Shown: piece after piece, positions 33,489 to 42,246 of the stretch | Layout of the letters: the number at the start of each line of letters is the position of its first letter | Numbering within the stretch: the first letter of the stretch is position 1 | Assembly (NCBI GenBank): GCA_018242505.1 | Contig: JAFEBU010000059.1 | Coordinates: 1-47,870 of the forward strand | Origin: Pseudomonadota bacterium | Lineage (GTDB): Bacteria > Pseudomonadota > Alphaproteobacteria > Reyranellales > Reyranellaceae | Direction of reading: 5' to 3' | DNA: 47,870 nt | Notes under the pieces: model-generated | What the model saw: only the letters and a program-made list of their open reading frames with translations | Databases searched by the model: none | What the model was told of the DNA's origin: nothing | Position numbers and translations under genes: made by a program

Positions 33489-35936
33489 CTAGAAAGCCGA
33501 CGTCAGCGACAGCAGGAAGGTGCGCGGCGCGCCGTTGGACAAGCCATACGTCGAACTCGCCGCAGCCCAGTAGTTCAGGTCGAACACGTTCTCGACATTG
33601 AAGCGGATGGCAATCGGCTTGCCGTCCGCCCTGTCGAATGTGTAGCGCACACCAGCATCGAAGCGCGTCCACGCCGGGATGCTCTGGGTGTTAGCCGCGT
33701 CGAGATACTGCGCGCTGGTGTAGATCACACGACCGGCGAAAGTGAGCCCGCGCAAGAAAGGCGCATCCCATTCCGCTCCCAGGTTGAGTTGCACGTCAGG
33801 CACGCCTGTCGCCTTCATGCCGTTCGTCGCAGCCGATCCGGTATTGGTTTGCACACCGTCCAGCAGGGTGATGCCGCCCAAGGCGCGAAATCCAGGCAGC
33901 GGTTCGCCGAAGACGTTCCATTCGAGACCCTGATTGCGTTGTTGGCCGCTGACTGAAAAGATTCGGCTCGTAGGATTGGTGACCCCTTGCGGTTGTTCGA
34001 TCTGGAAGATGCTCAGGGTACTGGCGAATCTGCCAAAATCGACTTTGGCGCCCAGTTCGAATTGCCGCGACTTCACGGGAGGAAACGTCTCCCCAGTGTT
34101 CATCGTTCCGGCAGGCGCCGTTGGCCCCTGCTGAAGCGCTTCAATGTAGTTGCCGTAGAACGATACCATTTTCCACGGCTTGACCACGAAGCCCACGGCC
34201 GGCGTAATCGCTTCCTGATCGTAGTACGATGTCATCGCACCGGTGGCGCTGCTGAAATTGCCGATCTGCACACGCTGATAACGGCCGCCAAGGATCAGCT
34301 GAATGCGATCATCCGCTGCCGACAGGACGTCCGCCAAGGCGAGGCTGGTCAACACGGTGGAGCCAGTTTTTGGTGGATCGAGATAAGTCACATTTGGCTT
34401 GGCGATGAAGGTCGGCGAATAGAGATTCGATTGAATGCTCGCGATCACCGGAAAGAGACTGCCCGTCTCGAGCTGAAGACGAGTTCCAGTCAACGCCAAG
34501 CTATGCTTGATTGCTCCCGTCTCGACCTTGCCTCGAATTCCCAGCTCCTCCGTGTTGGTGTTGCTCCAGCTCGGGAAGTTGAAAGGAGCGTCTGTCAGAT
34601 TGCCGTTGGCATTCGTGATGGTCGCAAAGCCCATCAGGCTGTCGAGGCGCGCGCGGCGTGCGCCGGCCGAGGCGAACAGCGTCCAATCAGGAGATATGTC
34701 GAATTCGAGGTGAGCTGTGCCGAAAAGATCTTCGTTCTCGGAATAGCTCCAGGGCTGGAACCAATTGGCTCTTCCCCCCGGCGAAGCCGGTACCGGTACC
34801 CCGGCCGCGACGTAAGTGGGCCTCAGCGGGGAGTTGACCCTTTGCTTCTGGTATCCATAGTCGAGCGATGCACGAAATCGCTCGCCGCGGAAATCAAAAC
34901 CGAATACGGCGGCCGCCATCTCCTGCGTTTGCCGATCGACCGGCGTATTACCGTTGCGGTAGACTCCGTTGAAGCGAAATCCGATGTTCTTGTCTTCGCC
35001 GAAGCGGCGACCGAAATCGACATGGCCGCCGAACTGGGCATTCGAGGCGTAGGTGGCGGTGACTTCGTTCAACGGCTCGTCGCCGGCACGCTTGGGAACG
35101 AGATTGATCGTGCCACCGACGCTGCCAAACGGCGCCATACCGTTGAGCATGGCGCTCGGCCCTTTAAGGATCTCGACCCGATCGACATATTCAGGCGTCA
35201 CGCTGGCTGCGGGCGCGATGCCATACAGGCCGCCGAAAGCGATGTCCTGATTGCTCGCCGCGAACCCACGGATCAGCAGCGGTGCGGTATAGCTTACTCC
35301 CGACCATTGATTGCGTACCGAAGGGTCGTTGGCTGCGACATCCGCCAGGCTTCGCGCCTGCTGATTCTGTATCAGTTGCGCCGTGTAGCCGGTCTGGTTG
35401 AAGGGCGTGTCCATGAAGTCGCGATTGCCGAGCAGGCCCACCTGGCTGCCCATTGCAACCTGGCCACCGGTGTAGGCCGGGGGCGTATTGCCGATCATGG
35501 CCTGAGAGGGCACCGCAGTCCCCTGCACGCGCACCGGCCCGAGTTGCATCGCCCCGCCGGTTGTCACGGGCTTGCTCAGGATCACCGTGCCGTCATTGGT
35601 GATACGCCCGGAAATACTCGTCCCGGCCAGCAGGCGCTGGAGGGCTTCCTCCGGCGTGAACGTGCCCGACACTGCCTGCGCCTGAACGCCAGCCCCGATG
35701 GACGCATCCATCGTCACCTGTAAGCCAGCCTGCCGACCAAAAAGGTTGATGGCGTCCGTCAAAGGCTGCGCCGGGATATTGAAGGTCCTCTCACCCCTTG
35801 CGGCCGGCCGTACTTGGCCGAGTTCCACACCGGGCGGATCTCCCACGTGCCTAGTCCCATGCGGACCGTCGGCCCGAACCGAAGACGCTGCGAAGGAAAA
35901 AAACAGCACCATCGCGACCACTGACCTTTGCGACAT
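33489..35936 (-). CDS. TonB-dependent siderophore receptor with STN signalling domain
   Basis: An 815-residue outer-membrane receptor of the FecA/FpvA type. The order is: signal peptide (VVAMVLFFSFAASSVRA), STN domain from RTFNIPAQPLTDAINLF (about 50-120), linker with the TonB box region, plug (PLLIRGFAASNQDI, DRVEILKGPSAMLNGMAPFG) and barrel ending in SLTSAF. The STN domain signals siderophore binding to FecR. A Fur-type box lies 36-54 bp upstream. The ligand cannot be told from sequence; the island lacks siderophore synthesis genes, so a xenosiderophore is plausible. Confidence 0.94.
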   Translation of the reverse strand: MSQRSVVAMVLFFSFAASSVRADGPHGTRHVGDPPGVELGQVRPAARGERTFNIPAQPLTDAINLFGRQAGLQVTMDASIGAGVQAQAVSGTFTPEEALQRLLAGTSISGRITNDGTVILSKPVTTGGAMQLGPVRVQGTAVPSQAMIGNTPPAYTGGQVAMGSQVGLLGNRDFMDTPFNQTGYTAQLIQNQQARSLADVAANDPSVRNQWSGVSYTAPLLIRGFAASNQDIAFGGLYGIAPAASVTPEYVDRVEILKGPSAMLNGMAPFGSVGGTINLVPKRAGDEPLNEVTATYASNAQFGGHVDFGRRFGEDKNIGFRFNGVYRNGNTPVDRQTQEMAAAVFGFDFRGERFRASLDYGYQKQRVNSPLRPTYVAAGVPVPASPGGRANWFQPWSYSENEDLFGTAHLEFDISPDWTLFASAGARRARLDSLMGFATITNANGNLTDAPFNFPSWSNTNTEELGIRGKVETGAIKHSLALTGTRLQLETGSLFPVIASIQSNLYSPTFIAKPNVTYLDPPKTGSTVLTSLALADVLSAADDRIQLILGGRYQRVQIGNFSSATGAMTSYYDQEAITPAVGFVVKPWKMVSFYGNYIEALQQGPTAPAGTMNTGETFPPVKSRQFELGAKVDFGRFASTLSIFQIEQPQGVTNPTSRIFSVSGQQRNQGLEWNVFGEPLPGFRALGGITLLDGVQTNTGSAATNGMKATGVPDVQLNLGAEWDAPFLRGLTFAGRVIYTSAQYLDAANTQSIPAWTRFDAGVRYTFDRADGKPIAIRFNVENVFDLNYWAAASSTYGLSNGAPRTFLLSLTSAF

Positions 35937-35971
35937 ATGTCGAATTCCCCCACTCTAAACCAGTCACCATG

Positions 35972-35990
35972 CGAATGCGAATCATTCGCC
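35972..35990 (-). promoter_or_regulatory. Fur-type box upstream of the siderophore receptor
   Basis: On the plus strand the sequence is GCGAAT-GCGAAT-C-ATTCGC, exactly the 6-6-1-6 arrangement of the classical Fur box. The last 13 bases form a perfect palindrome. It lies 36-54 bp before the receptor start, a suitable place for iron repression. Confidence 0.7.
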
Positions 35991-36027
35991 CGCGACGTTA
36001 AGACGGAGAACTCGACTAAATTTTTCA

Positions 36028-37023
36028 TCAGTCCTCGGACAGGATGTGGATGAGCGGGGTCAGTTCTCTCACCCGCCCGCCGAATGGCCGGACAAGCGCG
36101 CGCAGAGCCCGCTTGGGATCACCAAGGTCGTACAAGCCGGTCACGCGTCTCTTTGCGAGGCCACTGTCGGCGATGACGATCCAGCCAGCCTGAAAGCGGC
36201 GCAACTCCTCGACGACCTGGGCCACACTTGCCCCTTCGACGAAAAGCCTGTGATCACGCCACGATGCGACGGTTTCCTCGGGGATCTCGCTTTGCCTGCC
36301 GGCCCCGGTGATGCGGTTGACCTCCACCCGATCTCCGACCGTCAGCCGGGTGTCCAAGGGACGTTCGCCCTTACGATAACTAACGGCAACGGTGCCGCGC
36401 GCGACGTCGACAGTCAGGAGGTCTGCAGACATGCGGACATCGAAGGCAGTACCGACGACGGTCACGGAGAGGCCGTCGGCCTCTACCACAAACGGCCTGT
36501 CCTTGTTGGGCGCGACTTCGAAGAAAGCCTCGCCATCGAGCAGTCGCACGGAACGGCGTTCCTTGGTGAATCGGGTAACGATCGCGCTCCTCGGAGCGAG
36601 GTGTACGGTGCTGCCATCCTCCAAGGCGACGTCTCGGAGTTCGGCAGTGGACGTTGCGTAGTCGGCGCCGACATGCGGCATCAGCGTCGATAGAACGACG
36701 ATCGAAAGGCAGGCCGCCAATGCGGCAGCGGTCATCCCCAGAGCGAAGGTCCGCCGGTGGCCCCTTATCGCCGCATAGTCGCGTCGACTCTTCGCATACT
36801 CAGCGCTTTCGCGCCGAGTCTCGTAGACGGGCGGAATCTCCCCGATCAACTCCCAAGTTCGGCTTGCCTGCTCCCACGCCCGGGCATGCGCGGGATCGGC
36901 TGCCCGCCATTCGTCGAGCGCAGGCCCCAAGGCAGGATCGGCCTGGACTCGCAGCAACCAGTCCATCGCCTCCTGTAGCGAAGAATCGGTTTGTTCCTCT
37001 GGCATCATTGCCGCTTCGCCCAC
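36028..37023 (-). CDS. fecR: FecR-type anti-sigma regulator
   Basis: A 331-residue inner-membrane regulator. The cytoplasmic N-terminal domain (DWLLRVQADP, then WEQASRTWELIG) binds FecI. A helix follows (LGMTAAALAACLSIVVLSTL, about 92-112), then the periplasmic FecR domain (LRDVALEDGSTVHLAPRSAI) and a C-terminal receptor-contact domain. It relays the signal from the STN domain to FecI. The start at 37023 or ATG 37008 is possible. Confidence 0.92.
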   Translation of the reverse strand: MGEAAMMPEEQTDSSLQEAMDWLLRVQADPALGPALDEWRAADPAHARAWEQASRTWELIGEIPPVYETRRESAEYAKSRRDYAAIRGHRRTFALGMTAAALAACLSIVVLSTLMPHVGADYATSTAELRDVALEDGSTVHLAPRSAIVTRFTKERRSVRLLDGEAFFEVAPNKDRPFVVEADGLSVTVVGTAFDVRMSADLLTVDVARGTVAVSYRKGERPLDTRLTVGDRVEVNRITGAGRQSEIPEETVASWRDHRLFVEGASVAQVVEELRRFQAGWIVIADSGLAKRRVTGLYDLGDPKRALRALVRPFGGRVRELTPLIHILSED

Positions 37024-37122
37024 AGCCTTCAGCTTGCCAATCGCTCAGGGGTGCGCCCCGCGAAGGACTTCGGTTCAAATATTAAGACGAACAACTCGGT
37101 GCGTTTTTCCCAAAAAGTTCCC

Positions 37123-37653
37123 TCAGTCGTCACGAAGGGGGAGTCTGGATGCAATCCGAGTGAGTGCGTCGCGTACCAAACGATGGGCGCTGGCGACCGA
37201 AATGCCCAATCGATTGGCGATTTCCTGCAGGGTGTAGCCACCGAAGCGCTTCATTTCCACAGCGAGCCGCGCCTGCAGCGAAAGATCGGCCAAGGCAGCC
37301 TCGATCAGGTCCAGGTCCTGGCGATGGCCCAATTCGTTCTCGGGAGTCCGAGGGATGGCAGGTGCCATCCACCAACCTCGCTCCAGATCGAGCTGACGCT
37401 CTTCCCTGTTTCGGGAACGGATCACGTCGTAGGCGAGATTTCGAACAATGCGGTAGAGGTAAGAAACAGGCTCCGCGATGGGGACAGCCTGTCGCTGCGC
37501 TGTTAGCGGCAAGAACCGGAGAAATGCCTCCTGGACCACATCTTCGGCTCGCGCGCGATCGCCAACGATCGGAGCAGCATAGTCAATAAGTGCCGCTCGG
37601 TGAGCCAAATACAGTTCCGAGCCTTCGATTTCTTGCTTCACAACCACAACCAT
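37123..37653 (-). CDS. fecI: FecI-type ECF sigma factor
   Basis: A 176-residue ECF sigma factor. Region 2 includes VGDRARAEDVVQEAFLRF and VSYLYRIVRNLAYD. Region 4 has GYTLQEIANRLGISVASAHR for -35 recognition. It heads the cascade FecI, FecR, receptor, and probably activates the receptor operon. A Fur-type box lies 56-74 bp before its start. Confidence 0.93.
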   Translation of the reverse strand: MVVVVKQEIEGSELYLAHRAALIDYAAPIVGDRARAEDVVQEAFLRFLPLTAQRQAVPIAEPVSYLYRIVRNLAYDVIRSRNREERQLDLERGWWMAPAIPRTPENELGHRQDLDLIEAALADLSLQARLAVEMKRFGGYTLQEIANRLGISVASAHRLVRDALTRIASRLPLRDD

Positions 37654-37708
37654 TTGCGGCCAGGAGATCGAGTCTGATCGCCATCTCTCAGGCCACGTTA
37701 GCGGTGTT

Positions 37709-37727
37709 GCGAGTCATTATCAATTGA
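37709..37727 (-). promoter_or_regulatory. Fur-type box upstream of fecI
   Basis: On the plus strand GCGAGT-C-ATTATC-AATTGA can be read as a 6-1-6-6 Fur site. The 11 bases ATTATCAATTG recur at 6-16 of the window. It lies 56-74 bp upstream of fecI, a usual place for iron repression of the sigma factor gene. Confidence 0.5.
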
Positions 37728-38055
37728 ATGTCAATGATCGGACGCATCGCGCGCCTGGAGCATGGATGCCCCTTCGTTGCGGCTTCGGGCCGTTTGTAGT
37801 CTGCACGGGCTCCAATTGCCGCCATGCAGTTCCGGCCGGCCGCGCCATTCACGAGCGCGAGCATCGTCCGGAGTCGGCCCGATTGGCAAGGAATAGGCCG
37901 CACGGGCCGCAGTGGACAGCATGGGCTGCAGTGGACAATGGCGAGCGACATCGAGAGTGGCGCTGGACCGGCAGACGTGTATCTGCGCCATCCCGCCATT
38001 GGGCCCGCCATTGACGGACGGGATCAAAATGCGCCGACGCCAGGCTTGGGCTGGC
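37728..38055. other. Intergenic region between the iron island and the catabolic operon
   Basis: No gene is supported. A 10-bp direct repeat GCAGTGGACA occurs at 37909-37918 and 37928-37937. The reading frames here lack starts or motifs. Transcription of the catabolic operon from the right ends near here, but no strong terminator hairpin is visible. Confidence 0.35.
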
Positions 38056-39237
38056 TCAAGCTCTCGACGATGCCCGCCGCGGTGCTGACCCGGTTTCCAA
38101 TTCGGCCAGCACCTCGGCGGTATGTTCGCCCAGATCGGGAGGATGTCGGTCGAGGCGTGCGGGCGTTTCCGAGAGCTTGATCGGGCATCCGATCGACTTG
38201 ATGGAGCCCAGGCGCGGATGCAGAAGATCCATCACCATCTCACGATGGAGAACCTGCGGATCTGTCAAGACTTCGTCGACGCGGTTGATCGGCCCGCAGG
38301 GAACGCCACGGTGCGCAAGCTCCTCGACCCATTCACGCACCGGCCGCTTCTCCAACACAGCTTCCAAAAGCGGCACGAGCTCAGCCTGGTTCCGGGCCCG
38401 ATCATTGTTGGTCAGGAAGCGCGGATCGCCAACCAACGCCACCAAGCCAAGAACCTCGCAGGTGGCTTCCCAAAGACGCTGATTGCCGGCCGCAATGGTC
38501 AGGTAGCCGTCGGCTGCACGAAAGGCCTGATAGGGTGCGCTGAGCGGATGCGCCGACCCGAGGGGCTGCTGGATCTCTCCCGACGCCCAGTACTTGCTCG
38601 CCAGGAGGCAAAGCCAGGCGACAGGAACGTCCAGGAGCGAGATATCGACGGCTTGGCCGCGCCCAGTCCGTGACCGCGCAATGTAGGCGGAAAGGATGCC
38701 GATCACGGCATGGGCGGACGCCCCGAAATCGATGATGGGCACACCTGCCTTGACAGGTGCGCCGTCGGGATTGCCGGTGACGCCCATGACGCCGCCATGG
38801 CCCTGCAGGACCAGGTCGAAGCCACCGCGATCCCTGTATGGCCCGGTCTGCCCATAACCCGACATCGCGCAGTAGATAAGTCGAGGATTCAGGTCGCGAA
38901 GCCGCGCATAATCGAGGCCGAGCCTCTCCATTGTCCCGGGCCGGAAGTTCTCGATCAGCACATCCGTACGACTAGCGAGTTCGCGCGCGTGTCCATGGTC
39001 GATCGGGTTCTTGAGGTCGAGCACGACGCTGCGCTTGCTGCGATTGAGCTGCATGAAAGGAGCGCTGATCCCTTCCTGCATCGGGCCCCATTGACGGATG
39101 GCGTCGCCGCGCGGAGGCTCGACCTTGATGACGTCGGCCCCAAGGTCACCGAGCATCATCGAGCAGAAAGGGCCTGCGCCATATTCCGTAAAATCCAGGA
39201 CCTTCAGCCCCTCGAGGGCCGTTGTCATCGACTCCAT
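38056..39237 (-). CDS. CaiB/BaiF family class III CoA-transferase
   Basis: A 393-residue enzyme that moves CoA between carboxylic acids. The N-terminal GLKVLDFTEYGAGPFCSMML and DLGADVIKVEPPRGDAIR are standard, and the catalytic aspartate is Asp170 in GVPIIDFGAS. It is the last gene of the operon that begins with livK. The substrate is likely the imported acid or a product of the Rieske enzyme. Confidence 0.93.
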   Translation of the reverse strand: MESMTTALEGLKVLDFTEYGAGPFCSMMLGDLGADVIKVEPPRGDAIRQWGPMQEGISAPFMQLNRSKRSVVLDLKNPIDHGHARELASRTDVLIENFRPGTMERLGLDYARLRDLNPRLIYCAMSGYGQTGPYRDRGGFDLVLQGHGGVMGVTGNPDGAPVKAGVPIIDFGASAHAVIGILSAYIARSRTGRGQAVDISLLDVPVAWLCLLASKYWASGEIQQPLGSAHPLSAPYQAFRAADGYLTIAAGNQRLWEATCEVLGLVALVGDPRFLTNNDRARNQAELVPLLEAVLEKRPVREWVEELAHRGVPCGPINRVDEVLTDPQVLHREMVMDLLHPRLGSIKSIGCPIKLSETPARLDRHPPDLGEHTAEVLAELETGSAPRRASSRA

Positions 39238-39270
39238 CGCTGTTCCTTTCTTTACGCGAGCGCGGACTGC

Positions 39271-39990
39271 CTATGACAGGAGCGCCTTGAGGATGTCGCG
39301 CAGGCCGTTCGTCACGTGCACGCGGGCCGCGGCCTCGGCAGCCTCGGGGTCGCGCCGCCTGAGCGCCGCGATGATCGCCAAATGCTCTGCATACCGGTTG
39401 TCGGAGATGCTCCTCGCGTCCGCCGTACGGTTCCAGGTACGCCAGCCATGCTGTCGCGACCGTTCGAATATTCCGCGCAAGGTCTGCGAGGTACTCTGCA
39501 AAAACGGATTGCCGGTCGCGACGATGATCGTCGAATGAAGCTCCTGGCTCAACCTGGCATGCTGCTTGGGCTGGATGCCGCCATCCTGGGCCGCCGCTTC
39601 CTCGAAAGCCCGCTGGAAATGGTCGAGCACCTTGTCGTCGATGCGGGTCGCAGCGAGGTGGGCTGCCATCCCGTCCAAGGCTTCCCGCATGTTGAGGATG
39701 TGCACGATCTCGTCGGTCGTGATCTCGCGAATACGTACGCCGTGGTTTGGGATGCGGGTGACGAGAAAGTCGCGTTCGAGCAGCGTCAGCGCCTCGCGCA
39801 CCGGCGTGCGGCTCATGCCGAGCCGACGCGCCAGTTCGGAGTCCGACGTCACGAAGCCAGGCTCGAGATCCAGTGCTTGGATCTGCTGTCGGAGCGCCTC
39901 GTACGCAACCGTACGCAATGCCTTTCCGCCACCATTGCTCCACTCCACAACGGCAACGCTCTTCTTCGTCGGTTTGCTCTGCTTCTTCAC
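39271..39990 (-). CDS. GntR-family regulator, FCD subfamily
   Basis: A 239-residue protein with a winged helix-turn-helix (VAYEALRQQIQALDLEPG, then LARRLGMSRTPVREALTLLE) and a helical FCD ligand-binding domain whose metal-binding His lie around HSTIIVATGN and YAEHLAII. It lies inside the operon it probably controls, 6 bp after the Rieske gene. Twin palindromes of the TGTnnACA type in the livK promoter region are likely targets. The first 20 residues are poorly conserved, so the start is uncertain. Confidence 0.9.
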   Translation of the reverse strand: MKKQSKPTKKSVAVVEWSNGGGKALRTVAYEALRQQIQALDLEPGFVTSDSELARRLGMSRTPVREALTLLERDFLVTRIPNHGVRIREITTDEIVHILNMREALDGMAAHLAATRIDDKVLDHFQRAFEEAAAQDGGIQPKQHARLSQELHSTIIVATGNPFLQSTSQTLRGIFERSRQHGWRTWNRTADARSISDNRYAEHLAIIAALRRRDPEAAEAAARVHVTNGLRDILKALLS

Positions 39991-39996
39991 CTGACC

Positions 39997-41091
39997 CTAC
40001 GATTGCGCAACAGCAAGCTTTGCCGGTGACACGTCGGCCTTGTCCTCAGTCTCCATGGCCGCCAAGACCTTCCGTACGATGAGCATCGCTCGGTCGGTTT
40101 TGACGTGGATTTCTTCGTAGCCGTCATCGGGCAAATCATACATCTCCTGCTGCTTCTCAAGCGCCCAAAGGTCCTGAGCGACGACTTGGGGAAAGCCTTC
40201 AACCATCAAGGCGACGAGCGGCTTTGAAGCATCGGATCTTGCCCGATGGCCAGCTCGGGAATTCATAAACCACCGCCACACATGATGCGTTCGATCGACC
40301 GGCGTATGAGTGTGGTACAGCACAAAGCCCCGTTCGGCATCAGAGCCGAGTTGGCCTGGAGGTGCCGTGCGCATCTGCACCCGGGTCAATCCAGGGCTCA
40401 TCATACAGTGCGTGTGGTACCGGTCGACCACATCGTAGCCGAACCATTCAACGAACAATGGCGGCTGCCTGTAATTCTGCACTTGCCGGATCGTCTTGAC
40501 GGAACGATTGCCGTCGTTGACCTCCTCCACGACTTCAACCGGAATCCGGCTGTGGGCAACGTCGCCGACATTACCGTCGTGCAAGGGATAGAAGTGTGTG
40601 ATGTCCAGTAGGTTTTCGATCAAAAGCCTGTAATTCGCCGGAACAGGAATCGGATCACTGCCATGCGAGTCCCAGTCGGGACTTGCGATCTCTGGCGAGC
40701 GCGGGGGGCGAACATTCCCGATCCTCGCCCGATCGCCCGGCCAGATCCATACCATCCCGTCCTGCTCGACAACAGGGAACGCCTTCAATCGTGCCCGGCT
40801 GGGAATTGGTCCGTCTGTCTGCGATGGAATCCGGACACACGCGCCCGTCGCGTCGTAGCAGAAGCCATGATAGGGGCATTCGACAGTGCCGTCGGCCAGC
40901 AACCGCCCATCCTTGAGCGGCATGCGTTTGTGGACACACCGACCGTCGAATGCGACGACCTCGCCGGCCGCCGTTCGCCACATGACAATCGGCTTTTCGG
41001 CAATAGTCTGCCCCTGCAGCTTGCCCTCCGGAAACTCGCTGGAAAAGCCGGCGACGTACCAAGTGTTTACGATGAAGGATTCTGCACGCAT
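39997..41091 (-). CDS. Rieske non-haem iron oxygenase, alpha subunit
   Basis: A 364-residue oxygenase of the vanillate O-demethylase-like (VanA) branch. The Rieske cluster is held by Cys52-x-His54 and Cys72-x2-His75. The catalytic iron is bound in ENLLDITHFYPLHDGNVGD (two His five apart). Such enzymes demethylate or hydroxylate aromatic acids or other small molecules and need a reductase, not present in the window. It lies 27 bp after livM. Confidence 0.92.
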   Translation of the reverse strand: MRAESFIVNTWYVAGFSSEFPEGKLQGQTIAEKPIVMWRTAAGEVVAFDGRCVHKRMPLKDGRLLADGTVECPYHGFCYDATGACVRIPSQTDGPIPSRARLKAFPVVEQDGMVWIWPGDRARIGNVRPPRSPEIASPDWDSHGSDPIPVPANYRLLIENLLDITHFYPLHDGNVGDVAHSRIPVEVVEEVNDGNRSVKTIRQVQNYRQPPLFVEWFGYDVVDRYHTHCMMSPGLTRVQMRTAPPGQLGSDAERGFVLYHTHTPVDRTHHVWRWFMNSRAGHRARSDASKPLVALMVEGFPQVVAQDLWALEKQQEMYDLPDDGYEEIHVKTDRAMLIVRKVLAAMETEDKADVSPAKLAVAQS

Positions 41092-41118
41092 GAACTTTCC
41101 TCCTACTTGGTGAGATCC

Positions 41119-42246
41119 CTATCTGCTCCTGCCCTGTCCACCCTGCGCCATGGACGGGATCGCTTCACGCTCAGCGACTTGGTCGTCTACGGATATCAGC
41201 GCGGAATTGCGACGGCGCAGGTACCGCCTGAGGACGGTCCCACCTTCGAATCGGCCCCGTACCTTCTCTCCGACCAGCGTTGGCACGACACCCTTGGGCA
41301 GGCGCTGGACGATGATGATCAGCGCCAGTCCATAGAGGATGACAGACAAATTGGCGCCGACCCCGGAACCCAGAGGCAACCGAACAAGCAATTCGGTCAG
41401 GCTCCAGACCAGCACGCCACCGACTACTGGCCCCCAGACGGTCCCCCGACCGCCAATCAAGGCAGCGGTGATCATCGCGACTGAAAAGTCGAGCGAGAAC
41501 ACATGGTCAGGCGTGATGAAGGAGAACATGGTGGCGTAAAAGGCTCCGCCGAAGGCCGTCAGGGCGGCACTGACAGCGAGCGCCTTGAGTTTTATGCGGG
41601 CAGTCGGCATGCCGCTCGCCAGAGCAGAACCTTCGTCATCGCGTATGGCCTCAAGTCGGAGGCCGAAGGCGCTGTTGCGAATGAGCCATGTCAGACCGAC
41701 CACGCCCACCACCATGCTCAAGGCGATGAAGTAGTATGGCACCGATGACCGAAACTGCAGCGTCGCGATGCCCGGCGCGAACGGGAAGATGATGCCGTCC
41801 GATCCGCCGAAGGTTCCCAACGTCCGAAAGACGGCGCGCAGCAACTCGGCAAAAGCCAAAGTCAGCAGGAGGAAATTATAGCCCGCGAACGGTAGCCAAA
41901 ATGAGATAATACCGAGCAGACAGGCTGCGCCTGCGGCGGCGGCTACGCCCACCACGATGCCCAGGTACGGTGACAGCCCCAGCGTGACATAGCAGACCGC
42001 GACACCATAGGCGCCGAGACCGAAGAAAGCCGCATGTCCGACCGAGATGAGTCCGGCAAATCCGCCCACGATATTCCAGGCGGCGGCGAGGAAGCCGTAA
42101 AGCAGGGCGACGCTCAACACGTCGATCACTACACCCGGAGCCCATAGCGGCAGGGAGATGAGCAACGCCGCACTCACGAGCAGGCATAGCATTCGCGCGC
42201 CAACGGGACCGAATGCCATATCGAGATTATCGACCGGTCGTTTCAT
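41119..42246 (-). CDS. livM: Branched-chain amino acid-type ABC permease LivM
   Basis: A 375-residue permease with about ten hydrophobic segments. The signature region is GGFAGLISVGHAAFFGLGAY near residue 60, and GGRGTVWGPVVGGVL lies near 270. It overlaps livH by 4 bp (ATGA). A long hydrophilic C-terminal tail (about 45 residues) follows the last helix. Its substrate is probably an organic or aromatic acid, judging from the neighbours. Confidence 0.92.
   Translation of the reverse strand: MKRPVDNLDMAFGPVGARMLCLLVSAALLISLPLWAPGVVIDVLSVALLYGFLAAAWNIVGGFAGLISVGHAAFFGLGAYGVAVCYVTLGLSPYLGIVVGVAAAAGAACLLGIISFWLPFAGYNFLLLTLAFAELLRAVFRTLGTFGGSDGIIFPFAPGIATLQFRSSVPYYFIALSMVVGVVGLTWLIRNSAFGLRLEAIRDDEGSALASGMPTARIKLKALAVSAALTAFGGAFYATMFSFITPDHVFSLDFSVAMITAALIGGRGTVWGPVVGGVLVWSLTELLVRLPLGSGVGANLSVILYGLALIIIVQRLPKGVVPTLVGEKVRGRFEGGTVLRRYLRRRNSALISVDDQVAEREAIPSMAQGGQGRSR

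Noticed and set aside
33987..35723. 578-codon open frame antisense to the siderophore receptor
   Set aside because: Arg/His-rich composition typical of antisense translation of a high-GC gene, without domains; the receptor on the other strand is clear.
37909..37937. 10-bp direct repeat GCAGTGGACA as a regulator site
   Set aside because: More than 250 bp upstream of fecI and beyond the end of the CoA-transferase gene; two copies of a short word are not enough to call an operator.
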